In this document: one piece after another, positions 1-5,774 of the stretch | Position numbering within the stretch: position 1 is the first letter of the stretch | Layout: each line of letters opens with the position of its first letter | Source of the DNA: an uncultured Lachnospiraceae bacterium | Lineage (GTDB): Bacteria; Bacillota; Clostridia; Lachnospirales; Lachnospiraceae | Direction: 5' to 3' | Assembly (NCBI GenBank): GCA_910580005.1 | Contig: CAJTXH010000123.1 | Span: forward strand, 1 to 8,221 | Length of the DNA: 8,221 nt | The notes under the pieces: model-generated | What the model was told of the DNA's origin: nothing | Databases searched by the model: none | The model's input: only the letters and a program-made list of their open reading frames with translations | Program-made: the position numbers and the translations under genes

Positions 1-2
1 TT

Positions 3-308
3 CCAACTCCTACAGGTTCAACAACTATCTTAACAGCAGTTGTTAAGAAGGATGACGTAACTGTTGAAGGCATTAACGCTGCTATGAAGGCAGCAGCAAA
101 TGAGTCATTTGGTTACAACGAAGATGAAATCGTTTCTTCTGATGTTATCGGAATGAGATTTGGTTCTCTCTTTGATGCTACACAGACAATGGTTTCAAAA
201 GTTGCAGATGGCCTCTTTGAAGTACAGGTAGTTTCATGGTATGATAACGAGAATTCTTACACATCACAGATGGTAAGGACAATTAAGTATTTCTCAGAGT
301 TATCATAA
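3..308 (+). CDS. gap: glyceraldehyde-3-phosphate dehydrogenase (type I), C-terminal part; 5' end outside the window
   Basis: This cytoplasmic glycolytic enzyme oxidises and phosphorylates glyceraldehyde-3-phosphate to 1,3-bisphosphoglycerate using NAD+. The open frame begins at the window edge (first whole codon at base 3) and gives 101 residues ending at TAA 306-308. Seen directly: PTPTGSTTILT near the start, then AAANESFGYNEDEIVSSD, and the family's signature C-terminal segment WYDNENSYTSQMVRT before the final helix. The NAD-binding domain and the catalytic-cysteine segment lie upstream and are not visible, so an in-frame ATG at 84 is an internal methionine, not a start. A strong terminator follows 60 bases downstream, so gap probably ends its own transcript and pgk-tpiA may be expressed separately. 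Codon use matches pgk and tpiA. Confidence 0.97.
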   Translation, partial: PTPTGSTTILTAVVKKDDVTVEGINAAMKAAANESFGYNEDEIVSSDVIGMRFGSLFDATQTMVSKVADGLFEVQVVSWYDNENSYTSQMVRTIKYFSELS

Positions 309-367
309 GAAAGGCTTTCTAGTAAAGTTTTTTCTTAAGTATAATTTATCTGGATTATGCTTCATGC

Positions 368-402
368 ACGGGTCCGGTCTTTTAGTGGACCGGACCCGTT
401 TT
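368..402 (+). terminator. intrinsic terminator after gap
   Basis: A perfect 12-bp stem, ACGGGTCCGGTC (368-379) with GACCGGACCCGT (388-399), encloses the 8-base loop TTTTAGTG and runs into TTTT at 399-402. The stem is very G+C rich against an A+T-rich background. It separates gap from the pgk leader. A TATAAT at 340-345 lies just upstream without a good -35, so initiation there, which would make this an attenuator rather than a gap terminator, is possible but weakly supported. Confidence 0.9.
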
Positions 403-431
403 CCAGTTAAACCAGCCAGTCTGCAGGCAAT

Positions 432-596
432 ATGGGACAGGCATTTTCTGGTGTTTATAGCGGCATAACCGCTATATCTGGAAGTATGACAAAACAGGAA
501 AGGAAAATTTGGTGCTTAAAGGGTGAAAGAAAGATAGAAGAAAGGATAAAAAATGCAAACAAATATCTTTCACCCTTGTGTTTGCGCCTCAAATGA
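432..596 (+). CDS. possible 54-residue leader ORF upstream of pgk (low confidence)
   Basis: An open frame from ATG 432 to TGA 594-596 encodes 54 residues beginning MGQAFSGVYSGITA, with a basic stretch (KQERK, GERKIEERIK) in its second half. I recognise no family. A weak AGG sits 5 bases before the ATG. The frame crosses the hairpins of the pgk leader and stops inside the 5' arm of the hairpin that holds the pgk ribosome-binding region. Ribosomes translating it would therefore disturb exactly those structures. An open frame of this length can arise by chance in 300 bases, and its composition is not clearly coding. Confidence 0.2.
   Translation: MGQAFSGVYSGITAISGSMTKQERKIWCLKGERKIEERIKNANKYLSPLCLRLK
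519..585 (+). promoter_or_regulatory. candidate H-type pseudoknot in pgk leader RNA
   Basis: Stem 1 is a perfect 12-bp inverted repeat, AAGGGTGAAAGA (519-530) with TCTTTCACCCTT (566-577), enclosing 35 bases. Stem 2 pairs GCAAAC (555-560), inside that loop, with GTTTGC (580-585), two bases past stem 1. This is the topology of an H-type pseudoknot. Stem 1 is unlikely to be chance, but the 6-bp stem 2 could be. It abuts the next hairpin at 586 with no gap, so coaxial stacking is possible. Confidence 0.45.
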
Positions 597-621
597 AAAT
601 ACAAGCATTTTCACTTGAGGC
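586..621 (+). promoter_or_regulatory. hairpin covering the pgk ribosome-binding region
   Basis: GCCTCAA-A-TGAAAAT (586-600) pairs with ATTTTCA-C-TTGAGGC (607-621). This gives 15 positions with a single A-C mismatch and the 6-base loop ACAAGC. The 3' arm contains TTGAGG (615-620), the only Shine-Dalgarno-like sequence before the pgk ATG at 634. No T-run follows, so it is not an intrinsic terminator. It could block initiation, or it could be a stabilising or processing hairpin. The structure is seen in the sequence; the function is inferred. Confidence 0.6.
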
Positions 622-633
622 TTGGTACAAATT

Positions 634-1833
634 ATGTTAAATAAGAAATCAGTTGATGATATCAACGTAAAGGGCAAGAAAGTTTTAGTAAGGTGTGATT
701 TTAATGTGCCATTACAGGATGGAAAGATTACAGATGAAAACCGTCTTGTAGCAGCACTTCCAACAATTAAGAAATTAATAGCAGACGGCGGCAAGGTTAT
801 ACTCTGTTCACATCTTGGCAAGCCAAAGGGAGAGCCAAAGCCTGAACTTTCACTTGCACCAGTTGCAAAGAGAATGTCAGAACTTTTAGGACAGGAAGTT
901 AAATTTGCAGCAGATGACAATGTTGTGGGTGACAACGCAAAGGCTGCTGTTGATGCTATGGCTGAAGGTGATGTAGTGCTTCTTGAGAACACACGTTACA
1001 GGGCAGAAGAAACAAAGAACGGGGAAGCTTTCTCAAAAGAACTTGCTTCACTTTGTGATGTATTTGTAAATGATGCATTTGGTACAGCACACAGGGCACA
1101 TTGCTCAAATGTTGGTGTTACAAAGTTTGTTGATGGTGACTGTGTAGTAGGTTATCTTATGCAGAAGGAAATTGATTTCCTTGGCAATGCAGTAAATAAC
1201 CCTGTAAGGCCTTTTGTAGCTATTCTTGGCGGTGCTAAAGTTTCTTCAAAGATTTCTGTAATAAATAACCTTCTTGACAAGGTAGATACACTTATTATTG
1301 GTGGCGGAATGGCATATACATTTATGGCTGCACATGGTGAGGAAGTTGGAAAGTCACTTCTTGAGGAAGACTATAAGCAGTATGCACTTGATATGGAGAA
1401 GAAAGCAGAAGAGAAAGGCGTTAAGCTTCTTATCCCTGTTGATACAGTTGCTGCAGATGATTTCTCAAATGATGCTAATTTCAAGACTGTAGGCCGTGGT
1501 GAAATTCCTGCTGATATGGAAGGCCTTGATATCGGTGAAGAGTCATCAAAGCTTTTTGCAGATGCTATCAATGGTGCTAAGACAGTAGTATGGAACGGAC
1601 CTATGGGATGCTTTGAGATGCCAAACTTTGCTAAAGGTACAGTTGAAGTAGCTAAGGCAATGGCAGACCTTGAAGGCGCTACAACCATTATTGGCGGTGG
1701 TGACAGTGCTGCTGCTGTAAACCAGTTAGGTTTTGGTGACAAGATGACACATATTTCCACAGGCGGCGGTGCTTCCCTTGAATTTTTAGAGGGCAAAGAG
1801 CTTCCAGGCGTAGCTGCTGCTGATGATAAATAA
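634..1833 (+). CDS. pgk: phosphoglycerate kinase
   Basis: This cytoplasmic enzyme transfers phosphate from 1,3-bisphosphoglycerate to ADP, the first ATP-yielding step of lower glycolysis. The product is 399 residues, the usual bacterial length. Visible motifs in order are VLVRCDFNVPL (residues 17-27, substrate-site Asp22 and Asn24), Arg37, CSHLGKPKG (58-66), LLENTRYRAEE, VNDAFGTAHRAHCS, the nucleotide-domain GGAKVSSK and WNGPMGCFE, and GGGDSAAAV from 354. The frame stays open upstream to a TTG at 622, but ATG 634 gives the family's normal N-terminus (MLNKKSVDDI) and TTG 622 has no ribosome binding site. The only Shine-Dalgarno-like match, TTGAGG at 615-620, is about 13 bases from the ATG and lies in a hairpin arm, so initiation may be controlled. 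tpiA follows after 42 bases, probably in the same transcript. No anomalies are seen in the protein. Confidence 0.98.
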   Translation: MLNKKSVDDINVKGKKVLVRCDFNVPLQDGKITDENRLVAALPTIKKLIADGGKVILCSHLGKPKGEPKPELSLAPVAKRMSELLGQEVKFAADDNVVGDNAKAAVDAMAEGDVVLLENTRYRAEETKNGEAFSKELASLCDVFVNDAFGTAHRAHCSNVGVTKFVDGDCVVGYLMQKEIDFLGNAVNNPVRPFVAILGGAKVSSKISVINNLLDKVDTLIIGGGMAYTFMAAHGEEVGKSLLEEDYKQYALDMEKKAEEKGVKLLIPVDTVAADDFSNDANFKTVGRGEIPADMEGLDIGEESSKLFADAINGAKTVVWNGPMGCFEMPNFAKGTVEVAKAMADLEGATTIIGGGDSAAAVNQLGFGDKMTHISTGGGASLEFLEGKELPGVAAADDK

Positions 1834-1875
1834 TAAATTTTATTGTGTGCCAGGGCACATGGAAAGAGGTTTAAA

Positions 1876-2622
1876 ATGGCAAGGAAAAGAATTATTGCAG
1901 GCAACTGGAAAATGAACAAAACACCTAGTGAAGCAGTTGCTTTAGTTAATGAATTAAAGGATTTAGTAAAAAATGATTCTGTTGATGTAGTATACTGTGT
2001 ACCTGCTGTTGACATTGTACCTGTTGTTGAAGCTGTAAAAGGCACAAATGTAGAAACCGGCGCTGAAAATATGTACTTTGAAGAGAGCGGTGCATATACA
2101 GGTGAAGTTTCAGCAGCGATGCTTGTAGATGCAGGTGTTAAATATGTTATTATTGGACATTCAGAACGCCGTGACTATTTCAAAGAGGATGACTGCCTCT
2201 TAAATAAAAAAGTTAAAAAGGCATTTGAAGCAGGGCTTACACCAATTCTTTGCTGTGGCGAGTCATTAGAGCAGAGGGAACTTGGCGTAACTATGGACTG
2301 GATACGTTTACAGATTAAGTCGGACCTTTCTGGAATAACAGCAGACCAGGTTAAAAAGCTTGTTATAGCATATGAGCCAATCTGGGCTATAGGCACAGGC
2401 AAGACAGCTACAGCAGACCAGGCACAGGAAGTGTGCAAAGGGATACGTGACCTTATTGCTGAAATTTATGACGAAGAAACAGCAGAAGCAGTACGCATCC
2501 AGTATGGCGGTTCAATGAATGCAGGCAATGCAAAAGAATTACTTGCAAAACCTGATATTGATGGCGGGCTTATCGGCGGTGCTTCACTTAAAAAGGATTT
2601 TGGCGATATTGTGAATGCTTAA
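1876..2622 (+). CDS. tpiA: triose-phosphate isomerase
   Basis: This cytoplasmic enzyme interconverts dihydroxyacetone phosphate and glyceraldehyde-3-phosphate. The product is 248 residues, the normal size for one TIM barrel. Catalytic residues are all present: Asn10 and Lys12 in AGNWKMNK, His95 in IIGHSERR, and Glu167 in AYEPIWAIGTGK, which runs into the mobile loop 6. The phosphate-binding YGGSM (210-214) and GGLIGGASL (230-238) follow. ATG 1876 is chosen because AGAGG (1865-1869) lies 6 bases upstream and MARKRIIAGNW is the family's start. The frame is open back to TTG 1843 without support. A small hairpin, TGTGC/GCACA around a CAGG loop (1846-1859), sits between pgk and this gene and may be an mRNA-stabilising element. 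The gene ends the pgk-tpiA unit just before a strong terminator. Confidence 0.98.
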   Translation: MARKRIIAGNWKMNKTPSEAVALVNELKDLVKNDSVDVVYCVPAVDIVPVVEAVKGTNVETGAENMYFEESGAYTGEVSAAMLVDAGVKYVIIGHSERRDYFKEDDCLLNKKVKKAFEAGLTPILCCGESLEQRELGVTMDWIRLQIKSDLSGITADQVKKLVIAYEPIWAIGTGKTATADQAQEVCKGIRDLIAEIYDEETAEAVRIQYGGSMNAGNAKELLAKPDIDGGLIGGASLKKDFGDIVNA

Positions 2623-2669
2623 AGCTAGGATTTTTGCAAAAATCTGATACTTCATAAGTGTGGTAAAAT

Positions 2670-2710
2670 GGGGGTATCAAGGGAAGTGAGTTCCTTTGAT
2701 ATCCCTTTTT
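2670..2710 (+). terminator. intrinsic terminator after tpiA
   Basis: The stem GGGGTATCAAGGGAA (2671-2685) pairs with TTCCTTTGATATCCC (2691-2705) through two G-T wobbles. The loop is GTGAG and TTTTT follows (2706-2710). It begins 48 bases after the tpiA stop and marks the end of the glycolytic unit. A separate 16-bp perfect palindrome, GATTTTTGCAAAAATC at 2629-2644, lies between the stop codon and this hairpin. Confidence 0.9.
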
Positions 2711-2734
2711 GGTGTCTTAGGGATTGACGGAATT

Positions 2735-2766
2735 ATCATAAATATATATCATAATATCATAAATAT
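2735..2766. repeat. short A+T-rich direct repeats
   Basis: ATCATAAATAT occurs at 2735-2745 and 2756-2766, with a third partial copy ATCATAA at 2748-2754. The copies are 13 and 8 bases apart, unlike a CRISPR. This could be a protein-binding or melting-prone site, or simple low-complexity DNA beside the terminator. Confidence 0.5.
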
Positions 2767-2841
2767 TTGCAGAACACATTTTCAAGGAATTTCATATTTT
2801 TAATACACTTTTTGATAGGACTATGATTTAGGAGAAAAGAT

Positions 2842-3005
2842 GTAACAGTTCAGCCTTCCATAAAATGCGAGGATTTTTGACATGTTTTTAGTCAAAAATA
2901 TGAGTTTTATGGTGCTATTTTGCACATTTTTTGTGCAAAATGTGTACATAACCAGTGCTGAAAGCACTGCTATGTTACTATGAAGCCGTAAGGCTGAATA
3001 GTAAC
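2842..3005. ncRNA. candidate structured RNA or MITE-like repeat element (hairpin cluster)
   Basis: Four hairpins follow one another. The first is CCATAAAA (2858-2865)/TTTTATGG (2905-2912), enclosing an internal loop and ATTTTTGAC (2873-2881)/GTCAAAAAT (2891-2899). The second is ATTTTGCACA (2917-2926)/TGTGCAAAAT (2932-2941) with a five-T loop. The third is CAGTGCT (2953-2959)/AGCACTG (2963-2969). The fourth is GTTACTAT (2974-2981)/ATAGTAAC (2998-3005), with opposed GA dinucleotides (tandem G-A mismatches), then AGCC/GGCT capped by a GTAA tetraloop of GNRA type. The ends 2842-2855 and 2992-3005 can also pair with each other at 12 of 14 positions (one wobble), competing with the fourth hairpin. 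Nothing here looks coding. It may be an independent RNA, a leader, or a dispersed palindromic element. Strand is uncertain, though the GNRA loop reads correctly on the plus strand. Confidence 0.5.
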
Positions 3006-3304
3006 GAAAGGATAGAAGAAACAGTGGGAAACAGTTGATTTTCTTGTGGAAATGTGGGAGGATGATAAAAGAGTTTTTTGTTTTTGGAATAGTGCAAGGC
3101 AATAATTTTTTATAAAGTATTAAAATTGAATTCTGCATGGACAATAAACTTCATGAAATCTATAAAAGTAAAGATTGCTGGAATTTTTATTTATATTTTT
3201 GGATTGTAAGACTTAATAGTTTCATTAGTTAACGGAATATATTATATATTTATAGAAAAAGAATAGTACAATTCCATTAGATTCTATATAAGGTGGTGGC
3301 TGGA

Positions 3305-3758
3305 ATGATATATCTTTATACAAATAAGCAAGATTCTAATAATTGTATCTTACAAAATGACTGGTATTTTAATTTATATACAAGTAATGAAAGTTTTACA
3401 AAAGAAGACAAAGAACTTATCTGGCAGATTGACCATGCAAAACTGGGCGAAGATAAGCACATAGAAACAAAATATGGGCTTGGTACGGTAAGGAATCTTT
3501 CAAGTGGGTGTAAAACCCTGCTTAATGTAATAAAAAACCCTGGGAAAGTAGTAAATGCAGATGAATGTGGACAGAATGTGCTTGATATTCTTTTTTTCGA
3601 TGGAAGGTATTTCTTTATATATGACAAGACCAGAACGTATCCATATAAAAGAAGATGTAGAAATTTGTTTTAATAATGCTGATGTAGTGACTGGAAGTAA
3701 AGGCTATGAGTATTGGTGGTCAAAAGAATATAAGAGGAGAGGTTTAGATGATTTATAA
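3305..3758 (+). pseudogene. DUF4869-like small protein, interrupted by a one-base frameshift at a T7 run
   Basis: Start ATG 3305 has AAGGTGG about 8 bases upstream. The first frame (MIYLYTNKQDSNN...) reads well through LSSGCKTLLNVIKNPGKVV and NADECGQNVLDILF, then degenerates and stops at 3671-3673. The frame one base on carries the natural continuation, ISLYMTRPERIHIKEDVEI then GYEYWWSKEYKRR, stopping at 3756-3758. Removing one T from the seven-T run 3591-3597 joins them into a 150-residue protein. The pattern LSxGxKTLL...NP...V...CGxN resembles DUF4869 proteins as I remember them; this is a moderate-confidence match with no known function. It is the first gene of a coupled three-gene set, overlapping the next by 11 bases. 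The second half still carries the ribosome binding site of the next gene. It may be a true pseudogene, slippage-dependent expression, or a homopolymer sequencing error. Confidence 0.55.
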
Positions 3759-4158
3759 TACCATAGAGTTTGAGGCAGCCCCATTTTGTTATTTTCTGGA
3801 ATTTGCTGACCGGATTACCCTGGTAAGGGGAGACAGTGCTACAGGAAAGACTTACCTTTACAATATGCTTGAGGATTTGAGACTGCTGGAAGAGTACCAG
3901 GCAATAAAATTATTTAATTATAAGTCAGAAGAGTTCCATGAAAATTTGAAGAAATGCAGGAACAGGTTTGTTGTGGTTGATAATGCAGATTTGATTTTGG
4001 ATAATGAGGACAAAAGGTTTATCAATTTTGATTCCAGTAACCAGTATATGTTGTTTGCAAGGAATTGCGATGGCTTAAATTTATCGGCTGGAAGCTTTAT
4101 GCTGCTTAATGAGAATGATTACAAAGTGTCGCTTAAAAGGGAGCTGGTGACTGCATGA
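3748..4158 (+). CDS. small P-loop (AAA-like) ATPase of unknown function
   Basis: The protein has 136 residues with a clear Walker A, GDSATGKT (28-35), after a hydrophobic strand (RITLVRG), and a Walker B-like FVVVDNAD (74-81). A possible sensor-like NQYMLFARN (98-106, Arg105) follows. It is much shorter than a normal AAA+ or ABC ATPase and lacks an obvious ABC signature, so it may work with a partner. Cytoplasmic, with no signal or membrane segment. ATG 3748 has AGGAGAGG (3735-3742) five bases upstream and overlaps the preceding gene by 11 bases. Its stop overlaps the next start (ATGA), so translation of the three genes is probably coupled. ATP or GTP binding follows from the motifs. The biological role is unknown. 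A regulatory NTPase of a defence or mobile-element module is one possibility, stated only as inference. Confidence 0.85.
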   Translation: MIYNTIEFEAAPFCYFLEFADRITLVRGDSATGKTYLYNMLEDLRLLEEYQAIKLFNYKSEEFHENLKKCRNRFVVVDNADLILDNEDKRFINFDSSNQYMLFARNCDGLNLSAGSFMLLNENDYKVSLKRELVTA

Positions 4159-4835
4159 AATATATCTGGACAGAAGATACAGGAGCAGGGTTCCATTTCT
4201 GGGAACTTGCAAATGAACATCTTTTTCATGGTGGATTTGTTGTTGAAAGCAAAGGGAGTAACCAGGGGATTTTGGATGCAGCCAGGGAACTTGTGCCAAA
4301 TGATGGGGACAAGTATTATCTTGCATTTGACATTGTTTATGACAATATGGATGTCATAAATAAATATCTGGAGCTTAGGGAACTGGCAGCAGTGTACCCA
4401 GAACAAATTGTGATTCTGGATATGGTTTGTTTTAAGTATCTTATTTTAAGTTTTAGTAAGCCGGTAGAATGGACAGGTACAGGAAAGAAAGACAAGATTG
4501 CTATGAGGGAAATGATTTTGCCTGCGGTTACAGGCCATAAGATTGATATTTCCATGATTGAGGACAGGAAAACGATGGAGTATCTTATGGGATTTAAAAG
4601 ATATTCAACAGAAAAAGTAATTAAGGCAATCACATATGAATTGACAGAAAATGATGAATGGAGTGTGAAGGGAAGACAGATGGGAAATTGCTGGCATCAG
4701 AACTGTTGTGTGAAACAGAACGGTGAAAAAACAGTCTGTGGTATTCAGATGGGAATGGCTGGTGTAAGTAAACTTGCAAGATTATTTGCTGATTTAGAAA
4801 TATTAAAAATTATGGAAATAATACTATCTGACTAG
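4155..4835 (+). CDS. conserved-looking protein with possible TOPRIM/DUF4435-like acidic motifs, partner of the P-loop ATPase
   Basis: The protein has 226 residues and no membrane segment or signal peptide. I do not recognise a firm family. The N-terminal half has FVVESKGSN (28-36, Glu31) followed by YYLAFDIVYDN (54-64, Asp59 and Asp63). This Glu, then Asp-x3-Asp, between hydrophobic strands resembles the metal-binding arrangement of TOPRIM or DUF4435 domains, but the match is by eye and weak. The C-terminal part has GNCWHQNCC (Cys179, His181, Cys184, Cys185) and another cysteine at 195, which could bind metal. The start ATG 4155 overlaps the ATPase stop by ATGA. An AGGGAG about 11 bases upstream may assist. 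ATPase plus TOPRIM-like protein recalls OLD-family nucleases split over two chains, which is a hypothesis only. A 65-base gap without a terminator leads to the next gene. Confidence 0.75.
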   Translation: MKYIWTEDTGAGFHFWELANEHLFHGGFVVESKGSNQGILDAARELVPNDGDKYYLAFDIVYDNMDVINKYLELRELAAVYPEQIVILDMVCFKYLILSFSKPVEWTGTGKKDKIAMREMILPAVTGHKIDISMIEDRKTMEYLMGFKRYSTEKVIKAITYELTENDEWSVKGRQMGNCWHQNCCVKQNGEKTVCGIQMGMAGVSKLARLFADLEILKIMEIILSD

Positions 4836-4900
4836 TTTAATAACTATATTCAGGTGGCAGGTTAAATCAATGCTTGCCAGCTACATTAATGGAGGCAGAA

Positions 4901-5758
4901 ATGGATAAGTTAGACTTTGCGAATCCGTCATATAACAGGGATACAGGTAAAGCAGTCTGGAGTATGCTGTATTTTGGCAGATATCCACAGACTGAAGTAA
5001 AAGGAGATGCACTTGTTCCTGCTATTACAGATGCGGAATATGATATAAATGGTGATACATATATATCAGGTATGAAATATAGAAGAATAAGCAGGGAAAA
5101 TATAGAAAATAATGAATGTTTTGGAAATAACACATTCCGTTATTTCAGATGGGAAAAGATAAAATGGCGTGTATTGTGGAATGATGGTGAAACTCTCTTT
5201 GTTATGGCGGACAAAGGAATTGACTGTAAGGCATATAATAATGAAAATATATCAATTACATGGGAAGAGTGTACATTGCGCCAGTGGCTTGCAAATGATT
5301 TCTATAATATGGCATTTAACAGCAGTGAGCAGGACGCAATTATAACATATAAAGTAAACAACCAGGGAACTCCCAGGTATATTAAAGGAAATGGAAGGGA
5401 TACAGAAGATAAGATATATATTTTATCTATACATGAAATAAGAAATTCGGATTATGGTTTATGGGACAAAGAAATAGACTGGGAACATAAAAATGATAAA
5501 AAAGCCAACAGAAGAATAAAGCCAACTGGTTATGCCCATGCACGTGGTGCAAGTCTTGGAAATGTAATAGGTGGTTACAAGGAAAACTGTAAATGGTGGC
5601 TGCGTTCTGCAAGTTCGTATACAAATTATGGTGCAGAAGTTGCCTGGGACGGCAGTATTTTTAAGACTGGATACCATACCCGGATTTTTTGCAGCGCAGT
5701 TGTGCCAGTAATGCATATCAGCATTAAAGACCTGGAACACCTTCCCAATACGCTTTAG
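4901..5758 (+). CDS. DUF6273 domain-containing protein
   Basis: The protein has 285 residues. The features of DUF6273 appear in order: YFGRYPQTEV (24-33), then RYFRWEKIKWRVL, FVMADKGIDCKAYN, the strongly typical TWEECTLRQWLANDFYNMAF, ILSIHEI, and the C-terminal CKWWLRSASS with G/A-V-W-G repeats. The family is frequent in gut Firmicutes and has no established function. The tryptophan-rich C-terminal part recalls a C-type-lectin/FGE-like fold, which is my inference. The usual VRPAL ending is here VVPVMHI. No signal peptide is seen, so it is probably cytoplasmic. ATG 4901 is chosen because GGAGG (4891-4895) lies five bases upstream; ATG 4889 and TTG 4874 are in frame but lack such a site. The acyltransferase starts 16 bases after the stop, so the two are likely co-transcribed, possibly with the upstream module. 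Confidence 0.85.
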   Translation: MDKLDFANPSYNRDTGKAVWSMLYFGRYPQTEVKGDALVPAITDAEYDINGDTYISGMKYRRISRENIENNECFGNNTFRYFRWEKIKWRVLWNDGETLFVMADKGIDCKAYNNENISITWEECTLRQWLANDFYNMAFNSSEQDAIITYKVNNQGTPRYIKGNGRDTEDKIYILSIHEIRNSDYGLWDKEIDWEHKNDKKANRRIKPTGYAHARGASLGNVIGGYKENCKWWLRSASSYTNYGAEVAWDGSIFKTGYHTRIFCSAVVPVMHISIKDLEHLPNTL

Positions 5759-5774
5759 TACAAGGAGGATAATA

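Larger units (their letters stand above)
403..633 (+). promoter_or_regulatory. structured 5' leader region of pgk
   Basis: These 231 bases lie between the gap terminator and the pgk ATG. Three structures can be read by eye. The first is a hairpin TATAGCGG (456-463)/CCGCTATA (469-476) with loop CATAA. The second is a 12-bp stem 519-530/566-577 whose loop can pair downstream. The third is a long hairpin 586-621 next to the pgk start. Shorter complementarities, TTCCAG 401-406/CTGGAA 478-483 and ACCAG 411-415/CTGGT 448-452, could close a multibranch domain around the first hairpin, but they are short enough to be chance. I could not match the region to a riboswitch class I know. No clear -35/-10 pair is visible, so the transcription start is unknown. 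A regulatory role is inference from structure and position. Confidence 0.5.
2711..3304. other. gene-free region with structured element; no convincing CDS
   Basis: About 590 bases separate the tpiA terminator from the next supported gene. The left part (2735-2766) is A+T rich with short direct repeats. The middle (2842-3005) is a hairpin cluster described separately. The right part (3006-3290) is A+T rich. It contains a direct repeat GAAACAGT (3018-3025, 3028-3035) and an unsupported 31-codon frame from ATG 3137 with no ribosome binding site. No consensus promoter for the downstream operon is clear. A minus-strand 107-codon frame at 2821-3144 runs through the hairpins and is rejected. Confidence 0.6.

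Noticed and set aside
622..633. TTG start extending pgk by four residues
   Set aside because: It has no ribosome binding site, falls against the 3' end of the leader hairpin, and ATG 634 gives the family's normal N-terminus.
1371..2045. 224-codon minus-strand frame across pgk and tpiA
   Set aside because: It is antisense to two unmistakable enzymes, has low-complexity Ser/Thr/Ala content and shows no family motif; it is a shadow of codon bias.
2629..2644. 16-bp perfect palindrome as the tpiA terminator
   Set aside because: A+T-rich short stem without a following T-run; the G+C-containing hairpin at 2670-2710 with five T is the better terminator.
2735..2766. CRISPR-like repeats
   Set aside because: Units are 7-11 bases with almost no spacers and no cas genes; low-complexity direct repeats only.
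533..3021. Shared 11-mer GATAGAAGAAA in the pgk leader (533-543) and just after the hairpin cluster (3011-3021)
   Set aside because: Purine-rich word in A+T-rich DNA, with flanking sequence that does not match; probably coincidence.
2821..3144. 107-codon minus-strand frame after tpiA
   Set aside because: It runs through strong hairpins, has a composition typical of translated A+T-rich noncoding DNA and lacks a ribosome binding site.
3137..3232. 31-codon plus-strand frame beginning MDNKLHEIYKSKDC
   Set aside because: It has no ribosome binding site, no recognised family and an aromatic-rich end expected from A+T-rich sequence; kept only as a remark.
5578..5758. Diversity-generating retroelement target in the C-terminal part of the DUF6273 gene
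   Set aside because: No template repeat, reverse transcriptase or accessory gene is present in the window; the resemblance is only in the possible fold.
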